From positions 1-58,735 of the forward strand of contig JAUPKI010000088.1 in the NCBI GenBank assembly GCA_030837545.1: 58,735 nucleotides of DNA, in the 5' to 3' direction. A program made the translations under genes and the position numbers. This DNA comes from Thermodesulfobacteriota bacterium (GTDB lineage: Bacteria > Desulfobacterota > DSM-4660 > Desulfatiglandales > Desulfatiglandaceae). Positions 1-8,398 of the stretch are shown in pieces (the stretch's first letter is position 1; every line of letters starts with the position of its first letter). The notes beneath the pieces were generated by a model, which made no database searches, was not told the origin of the DNA, and saw only the letters and a program-made list of their open reading frames with translations.

Positions 1-854
1 CCGATCTGGTTGTATCGGGTGTAATCCACCAGGGAGCGGAGTTCCTTGATGGTGGGGAGACGCCAATCCGTATGGCCCCCGAGGGTCCGGCCCTCGCAAT
101 AGGCGAGGGCCTCTTCCCACGTCATGGTATCGTAGTTTCCCTGGTCGTCCCTCGCCGTATCCTGTTGCCACATGAGCCCGGTGGAGGTGTCGGTCACCGT
201 GCCGTTGCCTTTGTCCACAAAGGTATTGGAGGTTTGTCCGCCACGCACCGCCCGAACGTAATAGAAGTTGGACTTACTGAGCCAGTTGTCGTAGCCATCG
301 TAGAAATAGACACCCCAGGCGCGGTCAGTACTGTAGGCATAGGTAGTAGACGACCAATAACCGGACGACACCGTATTTGGGAAATAGGTGCTATTGATGG
401 TCGGCCCTGGATACGGAATGCTGTCGTCCACCAAGTACGCCAGTTCCTTGATGGTGGGAAGACGCCAGTCGTCGAAGCCGCCGAATTGGGCGCTGTTGAG
501 GGCGTCGAGAAAATCATCCGTGTCCGTCCCCTCTCCGGGCGTGCCGGGGTAGGGGTCGGAAGGGTCGTACCAGGTGTAGGTGTTGTCCGCATCGTGGGGG
601 TTGTCATAATGCGCCACCCCGTCCTTGTCCTTTTTCACCTCCCAGGTGAGCCCGGTCACATTGTCGCGCACAATGGCCCACGAGGTCGCCGACACGGCCA
701 GGGCATTCCCGCTGGAGTCCAGCCTGATGTAGGACAGGAAATTGATGTGTAATTGGCATCCTGCAACGATCCCGCCGCGGCGGGACTTCGAAGCCTCTCC
801 CACAAACAGGCCCGAGACCCGCGTGAGCGGCGTCCTCCCCACTTTTCCCAGCAT
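1..854 (-). CDS. DUF1566 (Lcl_C) domain protein, 3' end cut by window edge
   Basis: Partial; the gene runs off the left end. From the ATG at 854 about 284 codons are open to position 1. Two copies of the DUF1566/Lcl_C module are visible, each with the hallmark DWRLPTIKEL: one about 160 residues in and one near the window edge. Between them lie GYWSSTTYAYSTDRAW and YYVRAVRGG, and the linker TVTDTSTGLMWQQD also fits the family. These domains occur in secreted or surface proteins of unknown role; no enzymatic function is implied. The first 40 or so residues are unlike the family, carry no signal peptide, and are partly encoded by a palindromic repeat at 768-804. Either the start is wrong or the true N terminus was lost. 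The ribosome binding site before 854 is weak, although a promoter-like pair lies just upstream. The open frame on the other strand here has no family resemblance. Confidence 0.75.
   Translation of the reverse strand, partial: MLGKVGRTPLTRVSGLFVGEASKSRRGGIVAGCQLHINFLSYIRLDSSGNALAVSATSWAIVRDNVTGLTWEVKKDKDGVAHYDNPHDADNTYTWYDPSDPYPGTPGEGTDTDDFLDALNSAQFGGFDDWRLPTIKELAYLVDDSIPYPGPTINSTYFPNTVSSGYWSSTTYAYSTDRAWGVYFYDGYDNWLSKSNFYYVRAVRGGQTSNTFVDKGNGTVTDTSTGLMWQQDTARDDQGNYDTMTWEEALAYCEGRTLGGHTDWRLPTIKELRSLVDYTRYNQI
768..804. repeat. Palindromic REP-like element inside the start of the DUF1566 gene
   Basis: It contains the perfect 14-bp palindrome CCCGCCGCGGCGGG followed by ACTTCGAAGCCTCTCCCACA. The right part resembles the element at 3719-3744 (GAAGCCGCTCCCACA). 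Such elements are usually intergenic; here it would encode residues about 17-29 of the annotated protein. Confidence 0.45.
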
Positions 855-901
855 TCGTCCGATTTGAACTGGAAAGGTCAAATGTGGCCTTTGTAACCAG
901 G

Positions 902-931
902 ATTATTTCAAGAATTTCCAAGGGTTGTCAA
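902..931 (-). promoter_or_regulatory. Sigma-70-type promoter for the DUF1566 gene
   Basis: Read leftward, TTGACA (931-926) is followed after 18 bases by AATAAT (907-902), about 48 bases ahead of the ATG at 854. The boxes match the consensus well, but this rests on pattern only. Confidence 0.4.
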
Positions 932-1153
932 GCTATTTCATCGGTTGCAAGGCCGAAGCCCCTTCCCCCGGTCCAGGTCATTTTCCGAGCCGTGCCGTCG
1001 TCCCTGGTCAAGGGGAACATTACCGGATTGTAATCTTCCTGAAGGGTTGATGTAAGGTTCATCCCGTATCATGCCCTCGACCTTGTGAGGAGCCTCTCGA
1101 GAAGGGATTCACCCATGCGAACGTCATCAAGGTTTTATTGCGAAAGGGGCGTT

Positions 1154-1321
1154 ATGTCCAAGAAACAGGTTATGTCAGAAGAGGTCTTTTTGGCCATGCT
1201 CTGTCAGGCCATTGAGGATCTACGGGATAGCGGCATGGATCCGGGCGAGATCTTTGCCGTTGTGGAGGAATGCTTTGGAAACGCCTATGCCCGTAGGTTT
1301 TGCAGAAAACCCACCCAATGA
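1154..1321 (+). CDS. Small protein of unknown function (55 aa)
   Basis: I do not recognise the family. The product is 55 residues, starts MSKKQVMSEEVFLAMLCQAI and has a predicted amphipathic helix followed by the acidic stretch EDLRDSGMDPGEIFAVVEEC. The frame stays open further upstream to 1085, but the ATG at 1154 has an AAGGGG box seven bases before it, so I prefer that start. It lies 45 bases ahead of the next small gene on the same strand and may be cotranscribed with it. Codon use resembles neighbouring genes, which favours real coding over chance. Confidence 0.4.
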   Translation: MSKKQVMSEEVFLAMLCQAIEDLRDSGMDPGEIFAVVEECFGNAYARRFCRKPTQ

Positions 1322-1366
1322 GATGCCCGATTGAACGGATACTCTCAGCCCGAAAAGGAGGATAAA

Positions 1367-1615
1367 ATGCCTGCGTCATATCCATCAGAGAGGAGAAGCA
1401 CCTTGGGCCTCGATCTGGTCCCATGTCCCCGTCAGCCAGGGAATCTTCGTATCACGAGGCATGCCTGCGCCCTTCGCTATCTCCTTTCCAGAAAGACGGA
1501 AGCCGCGGTTCCAACAAACGAGTTTGAAATCGCCCGCAAATCGGGCCTGGAGAGATGCCGATCCTGTCCAATGGGGCGTCTGTACGCAAAGGGCCTAACG
1601 TCTCCAACATTTTGA
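1367..1615 (+). CDS. Small four-cysteine protein, possible metal-binding (82 aa)
   Basis: The ATG at 1367 is preceded by a perfect AGGAGG at optimal spacing, so this start is preferred over one 36 bases earlier. The protein has spaced cysteines: one in LVPCPRQPG, one in RITRHACALRYLL, and a CxxC in GLERCRSCPMGRLYAKG. This pattern is typical of a small zinc- or iron-binding fold; the CRSCxxG ending recalls small zinc-ribbon proteins of deltaproteobacteria. No catalytic motif, signal peptide or membrane segment is seen. It converges with the VWA gene. The function is unknown. Confidence 0.55.
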   Translation: MPASYPSERRSTLGLDLVPCPRQPGNLRITRHACALRYLLSRKTEAAVPTNEFEIARKSGLERCRSCPMGRLYAKGLTSPTF

Positions 1616-1675
1616 AAGCAGGGTGCAGATCATACGAAAGAGGCGCAGGGAGATCCCCCACCGCCCCCGTTGCTC

Positions 1676-3358
1676 TTACAGTTCGATCTCCACCAGGGAG
1701 CCTGCCGGAAGATCAAAGGCATCCACCAGGGTGAGGGTGGTGCTTCCGTGCTCGGTCTGGCGGTAGGTGATCCTGTATCTTCCGGGCTTGAGCGGCATGG
1801 GATCAAAAGACCCCCTCAGGAAGACCGCCTGAATGGGTTTTCCCTTGTCGTCCAGCTCGATAAATTCGATCCGGTAGGGGGGCTTCATTCCGGTCTGGGG
1901 AATGAGTTTGACGCCGGTATTGAGCATAAACTCATTCATCTTTCCCTTCTCCACTGTCACGTTCCCCAGACAGGCATTGGAACTGCCGTGTTCATCCTTT
2001 CGGTAAACAAATCGAAAGGTCCCTGGAGGCACCAATTGGGGGCCAAAGCCCATTTGAAAATGGGCCGCCGGCTCCCCGGTCTCCACATCCTGAAGCTCCC
2101 AGAACCGCAACTCTTTGGAAAGCCAGTCGGCAGGGACTGGATTGAGCGCTGTGGTGAGTTGGGCCTCTGTAACCTTGTCCGGCTCGATGGATACCCTCAG
2201 AAGGGTGAGGGTGGCTGAACCATGTTCGTCCTGCCGCCAGACCAGATCGTACTCGCCTGATGGGACCAGTTGGGTCTCAAGGGGTTCAAAGTGGGCCACG
2301 GTCTTCTTTGTGGAAGGATCTTGAAGCCCCCAGAAGCGAGGCGCTTTCACCCAGGTGGGGGTCGCCGGCCGAATGCCGGTCTTGAGCAAGACCTCCGAGG
2401 TCTTTCCGGATTCCACGGTGATGACCTCTCCCAGAATGACTTCCCCACTGCCGTGCTCGGTCTGCCGCCAGACGAGCTGATATTCCCCGGGGGGCACAAG
2501 CTGATCTTCCATCCCTCGAAATCGGGCTTTCTCTTCACCAGTCTCCGAATCGACGAGCTTCCAGTAATAAGGCGGTTTCAACCAGGGATCGTATTTCAAG
2601 GAGATGGTCCCGGGTCCCTTGGCCTTGATGCGGATGGAGGTGGTTTTCTTGGAAACCTCCTGGGTGATGGGTGCAGGCTTTGGGGCCGCCGCTTCCTTGG
2701 GGACCTCGATTTTTTTCTTTTCGACCACGCTCTCCTTGATCCGATTCAGTGCAGATAGAAGGTCTGTGGCGTTGGAGGTGGAGAAATACTCCCCTCCCCC
2801 TTCCTTCGCAACGCAGGCAAGCTGTTCGGCGGCCTCGCCCTTGACGTCAAAGCCGACCACGTGCATAACAAAATTAATCCCGCTTTCCTTGAGTTTTTTC
2901 ACCACGGCGCAGGGATCCTTGTCGCAGGTCTCAATGCCATCGCTCACGAGGACAATGGTGCTCACGTACTCCGTGCCCTTGATGGCATCCACGGCCATGG
3001 AGATGCTGTCTGAGATGGGCGTTTTACCCTTTGGGTTGATCCTGTTGATCTTGGCGATGGCCTCTTCTTTGTTGAGCGGTCCTATGGGGACAATGACCTC
3101 TATGTCGGAACAATCCCCCTTTTTCCGGTGTCCGTAGACCATCACCCCGCCCTGAATCTCATTCGGGGTATCCTTCAGCAGAGTGGTCATCACTTCCTTG
3201 GCCGCCTGCATCTTGATCTTTCCGCCAACACGGCCCCACATGGATCCAGAACCGTCCAGGATGTAGAAAATGAGCGATGTTTCCGCACAAAGGACGGTAG
3301 CCGGGATACACAGCAACAGCGCCAGGGCCAGCCATATCCTTCTGAGTCGCAATGCCAT
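1676..3358 (-). CDS. Secreted VWA-domain protein with four C-terminal EHGS repeats
   Basis: 560 aa. Residues 1-24 form a signal peptide (basic start, hydrophobic core, ending TVLCA). A von Willebrand factor A domain follows, with a complete metal-ion adhesion site: DGSGS at 35-39, the Thr of GKTPIS near 113 and the Asp of VSDG near 140. Several cysteines (83, 145, 150, 182) could form disulfides outside the cytoplasm. A Lys/Pro/Ala-rich linker (about 210-240) leads into four repeats of about 80 residues. Each contains a variant of W-x-L-x-D...LVPPGEY-x-LVWRQ-x-EHGS and ends in a V-x-GK...L-x-TG unit; EHGS lies at 301-304, 378-381, 456-459 and 537-540. VWA domains bind proteins through Mg2+; the repeats look like beta modules, perhaps carbohydrate- or protein-binding. 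AGGAGG nine bases before the ATG supports the start. The partner is unknown. Confidence 0.85.
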   Translation of the reverse strand: MALRLRRIWLALALLLCIPATVLCAETSLIFYILDGSGSMWGRVGGKIKMQAAKEVMTTLLKDTPNEIQGGVMVYGHRKKGDCSDIEVIVPIGPLNKEEAIAKINRINPKGKTPISDSISMAVDAIKGTEYVSTIVLVSDGIETCDKDPCAVVKKLKESGINFVMHVVGFDVKGEAAEQLACVAKEGGGEYFSTSNATDLLSALNRIKESVVEKKKIEVPKEAAAPKPAPITQEVSKKTTSIRIKAKGPGTISLKYDPWLKPPYYWKLVDSETGEEKARFRGMEDQLVPPGEYQLVWRQTEHGSGEVILGEVITVESGKTSEVLLKTGIRPATPTWVKAPRFWGLQDPSTKKTVAHFEPLETQLVPSGEYDLVWRQDEHGSATLTLLRVSIEPDKVTEAQLTTALNPVPADWLSKELRFWELQDVETGEPAAHFQMGFGPQLVPPGTFRFVYRKDEHGSSNACLGNVTVEKGKMNEFMLNTGVKLIPQTGMKPPYRIEFIELDDKGKPIQAVFLRGSFDPMPLKPGRYRITYRQTEHGSTTLTLVDAFDLPAGSLVEIEL

Positions 3359-3442
3359 GTGTTCATACCTCCTGATTGGGGTGAAAGCCTTTATGGTTGA
3401 ATGGTCTTGTGAAGATTTTGGGGGCGCCCATCCTTTATTTTC

Positions 3443-3471
3443 AGAGTAGCCTTTAACGCCAAATGCGTCAA
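3443..3471 (-). promoter_or_regulatory. Promoter for the VWA gene
   Basis: Leftward TTGACG (3471-3466), 17 bases, TACTCT (3448-3443), about 85 bases ahead of the VWA start codon. Pattern match only. Confidence 0.4.
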
Positions 3472-4012
3472 CAGGAAATCATATCATTTTCGAGGCCCTT
3501 TCCCCGGCGCTGGGGGCTCCGTGATCCGGCGCAGCTCCAGTCCAGGTATTTAGACTGGGGAAGAATCGATTGGCGTATGTTGTTTTCCTGCGCATGGGTC
3601 CTTTTTTCTTGACTCGCCGATCGCGTTTTTCTATAGTCCCTGCCAAACGCTCATGACGAAGGGCTCATCACCCCTGAACATGAAAATCCCCATGAGAGTG
3701 GCGTCCTCGCCAAGACCTATCGCGGCTTGGAAGCCGCTCCCACATGATAACGAGGTTCTTTGCTCATTCGAGTCGTTGGGCTCATACGTGATTCATAGGT
3801 GTATTTTCACGGTAATTTTAAGGGGCCTCGGGTCCCATGCCTTTCGGCTGGCACGAACATAGACCCTTTGAAGCAGGGGCTCATTTGATCCAAGGGTGAG
3901 TGGAAAGAACGGTGGGTTCCGATCAACGTCTCTTTCGGTTTAGGTCGGTTGCATTGCGGGAGCAGATGGAGGGCAGTAGATTGTTTAGATTCTCAATCCT
4001 GGAGGGGGCCTT
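3472..4012. other. Intergenic region between divergent VWA and flavodoxin genes
   Basis: No convincing gene. It holds one palindromic repeat (3719-3744) and, just before the flavodoxin ATG, the ribosome site GGAGGGGG. Short open frames here show no family resemblance or good start. Confidence 0.5.
3719..3744. repeat. Palindromic REP-like element
   Basis: The core CGGCTTGGAAGCCG is a short hairpin and is followed by CTCCCACA. The 3' half resembles 785-804 in the same orientation. Elements of this kind are common between genes in several proteobacteria. Confidence 0.45.
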
Positions 4013-4513
4013 ATGAAGGTATTGGTCGCGTATTTTTCCGAAACAGGAAATACTGAAAAGCTGGCAAAGGCGGTTTTTGAGGCGGTCGAGTCCTCTAAAA
4101 AAGAGACTCTGCCTATTCAAGAGGTGGCCGAGGTCGACGGTTATGACGTTGTTTTTATTGGGTTCCCGGTACACGCCCACAATGTGCCCGGCAAGGTTGA
4201 AGCCTTTGCGAAGAAACTGCCTGAGGGGCAGAAGGTCGCCTATTTCGCGACACACGGATCCATGAGGGGCGGAGAATTGGCGGTTACCGCCTTTTATCAT
4301 GCCCTGAACATTGCCAAGAATGCCGTTATCTTGGGGACTTTCGGCTGCCGTGGGAAGGTGAAGCAGAAAATTATCGACGGTCTCATGGAAAAGCATGAGC
4401 ACCGGGCCTGGGCAGAGGAGGCCCAGAGCGCTGCGGGCCACCCCGATGAGGCCGATCTTGAAGATGCACGGGCTTGGGTCGAGAGGATGATCGTCAAGGC
4501 CCGCGCCCGGTAG
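4013..4513 (+). CDS. Flavodoxin-family protein
   Basis: 166 aa. The N terminus is the classic flavodoxin fold: MKVLVAYFSETGNTEKLAKAV contains the FMN phosphate-binding loop SETGNT at residues 9-14. Later segments DVVFIGFPVHAHNVPGKVEAF and VAYFATHG match the second and third strands and flavin-contacting loops. It is slightly longer than a short-chain flavodoxin, with a charged helical C-terminal extension (about 125-166). It should be a cytoplasmic FMN protein moving one or two electrons at low potential. It converges on the aldehyde:ferredoxin oxidoreductase gene, which could be a redox partner, though they do not share an operon. A GGAGGGGG box precedes the ATG. The physiological partner is not shown by the sequence. 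Confidence 0.85.
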   Translation: MKVLVAYFSETGNTEKLAKAVFEAVESSKKETLPIQEVAEVDGYDVVFIGFPVHAHNVPGKVEAFAKKLPEGQKVAYFATHGSMRGGELAVTAFYHALNIAKNAVILGTFGCRGKVKQKIIDGLMEKHEHRAWAEEAQSAAGHPDEADLEDARAWVERMIVKARAR

Positions 4514-4555
4514 ATTGATCCGTCTTTGTCAGACGACGATCGGGCGCCATCCCCT

Positions 4556-6340
4556 TCACGTTTGATCCTTTGTTTCAGGGGGCGCCCCATCTGTATCCCA
4601 GCCTCTCACCCTGTAATAATCCCTCAGGAGCCGGTCCATCTGCTCCTCGGTGATAATCTTTCCCGTTTCGGGAAGGGCCTCTGTGTAAAAGCGCTTGGGG
4701 AGTCTGTCTCCTTCAGGCGTGAGCCCCTCCCGAATGTTGAAACGCCGGGTCGCGCTGCTGATGGTTGCGGCGATGGATCGCATGTCCTCGACGTTCATAT
4801 CAAGGCCGGTAACCGCTTCGATGATGGTGGACAGCTCCTCCCAGGGATAGAGATCGCGATAAAACCGGCAGATAATCAGGGTATCCATAATGATCAGCCG
4901 GTCTTCCCATTCTGCAAAGAGCGCGGCCTTTCCTTCGATCCCGTCCGGGTCGATGATCCCGGTCAGTTCCGGTTTATAAAAAGTGGCCCTCAGATGGCAG
5001 GCCCCCCGTGGAGAACTGCCGTAGGCAAGCCCCATCCCTTTGAGGACCCGGGGGTCATAGCCCGGCGGTTCCATTCCCTTGACATGGATCGACTGATCTT
5101 CCATGCCCCATTCTCTGGCTGCGGCCATGATCCCCTGTGAAAGGACATCCCCGATTCCCCGCCGGTAGGCCATGTCCCCCAAAAGCCGGGCGATCTGATC
5201 CGGTTCATTATAGTCGATGTCGTAATCGATCCGGCCCTGCCGCGCCGCCTCGATGGCAAAGGCCGTCAGATTCCCTGCGCTGATGGTGTCCATACCCAGA
5301 CGGTCGCAGATGTCATTAAGATAGGCGATCTCCTCGATCCTGTCGACCTCGCAGAGCCCGCCGAAGGCATAGATGGTTTCATATTCCGGACCTTCGATTT
5401 TGAGACCCTCGTGACGACCCTCTTTGACCACCGAGAGCCTCCCGCAGGCAATAAAGCATTTTAGGCATGCGTTAGGGGTCACGTGGAGGCGCTTGTGAAG
5501 TGCATCGGCGTTGATCCTTTCCCTGTGGCCGGCCTCGCCTTTGTGCCAGTAACGGGTTGGAAAGCTCCCCACACGGCTCATGGCGTCCACCATCATGGCC
5601 GTTCCCTTTCTCTTGTAGGCCAGGACGCCCGGATCGTCTCTTGCCTGCCGTCCGAGATCCTTCACATACCTCCTGACACGTTCCGGATCTGCCAGCTCTT
5701 TCTTCCGGTTACCCCAAAAGGCCATGCCTTTGATCTTCTTGGATCCGATCACTGCGCCAACGCCGGTTCGGCCGGCGCTCCGCCAGTAATCGTTTTCAAT
5801 CACTGAAAAGCGCACCCCGTTTTCTCCTGCCGGCCCGATGCAGAGAACCCCGCATTTTTGAGCACCCGGACGGTTCTTTTGGATCCATGCCTTGATCCGA
5901 TCCTCGGTCTCATAGGTATCGAGACCCCACAGGTCACCGGCATCGTGAAAATAGGCCCCCTGATCCGAGATCTCGATCCAGCAGGGGTCGTTGGAGGCCC
6001 CGTGCAGGACCACCGCGTCGAATCCGGTCTTGGCCATATAATCGCCCACAGTCCCGCCTGAATAGGATTCCGAGTAAAAACTGGTCTGGGGAGATTTGGT
6101 GTAAATTCCGTAGCGGCAGGACCCCCATATGGGGGTGCCGCTTGCCGGACCTGTAGCCAATATCAAATGGTTTTCAGGGCCCATTGGATCGACACCGGGA
6201 GGATTGTCCTTCATGAGGAGATAAGTGGCGAGGCCCTTGCCCCCTAAAAACCTTTCATAGACATCATCGGGAACGGAATCTGTCCGGCAATTGCGATGGG
6301 TGAGATCAAGTCTCAGGATCTGGTTGTAAAAGCCTTTCAT
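4556..6340 (-). CDS. Aldehyde:ferredoxin oxidoreductase family, tungstopterin enzyme
   Basis: 594 aa, normal length for the family. Known members oxidise aldehydes (or reduce carboxylic acids) with ferredoxin, using a tungsten-bispyranopterin and a [4Fe-4S] cluster in the cytoplasm. The N-terminal domain has LDLTHRNCRTDSVP and FLGGKGLATYLL; the pterin-binding signature region includes GPASGTPIWGSCRYG and SYSGGTVGDYMAKTGFDAVV. Cluster ligands are visible as CLKCFIAC (Cys 292, 295, 299) plus Cys491 in IICRFYRD. GGGAGG stands eight bases before the ATG. It lies 87 bases downstream of the deoxyhypusine-synthase-like gene on the same strand, so it may be the last gene of the polyamine operon or have its own promoter. 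Substrate cannot be assigned: the family includes formaldehyde, glyceraldehyde-3-phosphate and aromatic aldehyde enzymes. Confidence 0.92.
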   Translation of the reverse strand: MKGFYNQILRLDLTHRNCRTDSVPDDVYERFLGGKGLATYLLMKDNPPGVDPMGPENHLILATGPASGTPIWGSCRYGIYTKSPQTSFYSESYSGGTVGDYMAKTGFDAVVLHGASNDPCWIEISDQGAYFHDAGDLWGLDTYETEDRIKAWIQKNRPGAQKCGVLCIGPAGENGVRFSVIENDYWRSAGRTGVGAVIGSKKIKGMAFWGNRKKELADPERVRRYVKDLGRQARDDPGVLAYKRKGTAMMVDAMSRVGSFPTRYWHKGEAGHRERINADALHKRLHVTPNACLKCFIACGRLSVVKEGRHEGLKIEGPEYETIYAFGGLCEVDRIEEIAYLNDICDRLGMDTISAGNLTAFAIEAARQGRIDYDIDYNEPDQIARLLGDMAYRRGIGDVLSQGIMAAAREWGMEDQSIHVKGMEPPGYDPRVLKGMGLAYGSSPRGACHLRATFYKPELTGIIDPDGIEGKAALFAEWEDRLIIMDTLIICRFYRDLYPWEELSTIIEAVTGLDMNVEDMRSIAATISSATRRFNIREGLTPEGDRLPKRFYTEALPETGKIITEEQMDRLLRDYYRVRGWDTDGAPPETKDQT

Positions 6341-6427
6341 GGCGTCTGCCTCCCTAATAGGGTGACCCGTGGTCAGAACGTCGGGGAAGCGGATCTGGAT
6401 TCGTCAACGGTCGACAGGGATAGAGGA

Positions 6428-7474
6428 TCACGCTTTTGTCGTCGTCTCAGGCATAAAGAGATCGGAGAGCCGGGCGGCATTCCTCTCTTTCCAGGTCCCA
6501 CGGTGGTAAGCGTCGCTGATGAGAAGGGGGAAGGTCAGGGTGGCTTCCCCAAACACCATCTGTTCATATTCCAGGTCGACCTTGCCCCAGGAGCATGCCT
6601 CTTTGAGGGTGGACCCCGAGAGACCGCCGTCCCGTTCGTCTGCAACGGTAAGCTGAATCGCGTATTTGTGGACAGGCTTTTGTTCTCCCAGGATATCGGT
6701 TGCCACCACAACATCCTGGGTGAAGTTCTTGGGGACCCCTCCGCCGATCATCAGGATCCCCGTCTCCTTGGCGGCCAGCTTGATTTCGGTCAGCTCACGA
6801 AAATCACGCACCGAATCGATGGTAACGTGCGTGTTCTTCCTGTGCCACTGGTGATAGACCAGGCCGAACCCGGCAGAGGAATCGGAAAACGCCGGGACAA
6901 AGATGGGGACTCCCTGTTGATAAGCAGACAGGACCACCGACGAGGGGGACTTCAACCCTTCCGCCTCCAGATGCCGGCCCATGGCATGAATGAATTCCCT
7001 CGAAGAATAGGGCCTGGGGGGGAGGGCGTCGGCGATCTTGGCGATGGTCATATCGCAGACCCGCAACTGGTCTTCGTCGATAAACGTGTCGTAGATCCGG
7101 TCAATGGCCAGCTCGCTCAATGTCATGTCGTTGACAAAAGGGCTCCCCCGGTAGTGCCTGAATCCGAGGGCCTCAAAAAAATCCTGATCCACCATGATCG
7201 CCCCGGTGGAGACAATAGCGTCCACCATGCGGTGCTCGATCATGTCCACCACAACTTGTTTGAGACCGGCGCTGAACAGGGACCCTGCGAGCGTCAGGAT
7301 GATCATACAGTCAGGATCTGCCAGCATCCGGCTGTAGATGTCGGCTGCTGTGGCGAGATTCCTTGCCTGGAAGGCCGTCCTGGCATATGCCTTCATGATC
7401 GGTCTTGCATCAAATGCCTTGATATCGATGTGCTCTATGGGGGTTTTCAACAGATCATTCTTATTCATAACCAT
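6428..7474 (-). CDS. Deoxyhypusine-synthase-like protein
   Basis: 348 aa. Deoxyhypusine synthase transfers an aminobutyl group from spermidine to a lysine with NAD; bacterial relatives lack the eIF5A substrate and include homospermidine synthase-type enzymes. Visible motifs are GGGVPKNFTQD (about 244-254), DGGLSGSTLKEACSWGK (about 282-298) and ATLTFPLL (about 311-318). The Lys at 298 in SWGK matches the lysine that forms the enzyme-imine intermediate in the eukaryotic enzyme. AAGGAGA precedes the ATG. It lies 51 bases downstream of the agmatinase-family gene and shares its strand, so it belongs to a polyamine operon. The likely role is polyamine aminobutyl transfer (for example homospermidine-type synthesis), but protein modification cannot be excluded. 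Confidence 0.88.
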   Translation of the reverse strand: MVMNKNDLLKTPIEHIDIKAFDARPIMKAYARTAFQARNLATAADIYSRMLADPDCMIILTLAGSLFSAGLKQVVVDMIEHRMVDAIVSTGAIMVDQDFFEALGFRHYRGSPFVNDMTLSELAIDRIYDTFIDEDQLRVCDMTIAKIADALPPRPYSSREFIHAMGRHLEAEGLKSPSSVVLSAYQQGVPIFVPAFSDSSAGFGLVYHQWHRKNTHVTIDSVRDFRELTEIKLAAKETGILMIGGGVPKNFTQDVVVATDILGEQKPVHKYAIQLTVADERDGGLSGSTLKEACSWGKVDLEYEQMVFGEATLTFPLLISDAYHRGTWKERNAARLSDLFMPETTTKA

Positions 7475-7525
7475 ATCGGTCTCCTTACCAATTTCACATC
7501 ATCCCTACCCCTGAACCTCTGAACG

Positions 7526-8389
7526 CTACCGGCCAAAGATCATGCTCAACATTCGATAGATCAGTTTCGCGGCCAGGAAATCGGGGGCCTTGTTGTGGGG
7601 GTTTGGCAACAGCTCTGTCACATCCATCCCTACCACGTTCTTTTCCCTGATGACCGGCCCCAGCAGATTGAACAGGGTATACCAGTCGAGCCCTCCCGGT
7701 TCCGGTGTCCCGGTGGAGGGCATAATCGATGGATCGAGGACATCCAGGTCAATGGTGATATAGACATGTTGCGTCAGGGCCTTCAGCAGTTTCGGGGCCA
7801 AACCCATGCCCGTAACGATCTCATGGGCAAAGACCATGCGGTCCCGTTTTAGTCCTGCGGACTCGGAGACATCCATGCTTCGAATCCCCACCTGGACATA
7901 GGGACATATGTCGCCGATCCTGGCCATCACACAGGCATGATTGAACCGGCTTCCCTCATAGGATTCCCGCGTATCGCAGTGGGCGTCGAGCTGCAGGACT
8001 GAAAGCCCTGGAAACCTTTCTGCGGCCGCGCGAACCAGCCCCACGGACACCGAATGCTCGCCGCCGATGCCCACCACGAATTTGCGGTCCAATAATATCA
8101 ACCTGGCCTGGTCATAGACAACCGCCACCATCTGCTCTGGATCCGCCGGACAATCAACAGGTTCCATGGTTACGATCCCACGCCTAAAAACCTCGGTGTC
8201 CGTCTCGATGTCGTACAGCTCCATATGGGCAGAGGCATCAATCACGGCCTGAGGACCGAGGTCTGCGCCCTTCATCCAGGTGGAGGTAGCATCATAGGGG
8301 ATGGGCAGTACCGCAACCGTCGCGGTGTCATAACGGCAAAAATCATCATCCAGCGCTCCAAAGGCGCCAGGGTTTATGACGGATGTCAT
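7526..8389 (-). CDS. speB: Agmatinase/ureohydrolase family protein
   Basis: 287 aa. Family members cleave agmatine, or aminopropylagmatine in alternative pathways, to urea plus the polyamine, using two Mn2+. The metal ligands are visible: GGEHS at 109-113, DAHCD at 135-139 and DLDVLDP at 214-220. The C-terminal segment VVGMDVTELLPNPH is also characteristic. It sits nine bases downstream of the S-adenosylmethionine decarboxylase stop, so the two are one transcription unit, and the deoxyhypusine-synthase-like gene follows. Context points to polyamine synthesis, not arginine catabolism. No arginine decarboxylase or aminopropyltransferase is in the window, so the exact substrate (agmatine or N1-aminopropylagmatine) is open. 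Confidence 0.9.
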   Translation of the reverse strand: MTSVINPGAFGALDDDFCRYDTATVAVLPIPYDATSTWMKGADLGPQAVIDASAHMELYDIETDTEVFRRGIVTMEPVDCPADPEQMVAVVYDQARLILLDRKFVVGIGGEHSVSVGLVRAAAERFPGLSVLQLDAHCDTRESYEGSRFNHACVMARIGDICPYVQVGIRSMDVSESAGLKRDRMVFAHEIVTGMGLAPKLLKALTQHVYITIDLDVLDPSIMPSTGTPEPGGLDWYTLFNLLGPVIREKNVVGMDVTELLPNPHNKAPDFLAAKLIYRMLSMIFGR

Positions 8390-8398
8390 GAGGAACGA

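Noticed and set aside
72-752. 226-codon rightward open frame over the DUF1566 gene
   Set aside because: It is low in complexity (Val/Gly/Pro-rich) with no family resemblance, while the leftward frame carries two clear DUF1566 modules.
6296-7522. 408-codon rightward open frame
   Set aside because: It is antisense to the deoxyhypusine-synthase-like gene and the AOR start; the opposite strand has the conserved motifs and ribosome sites.
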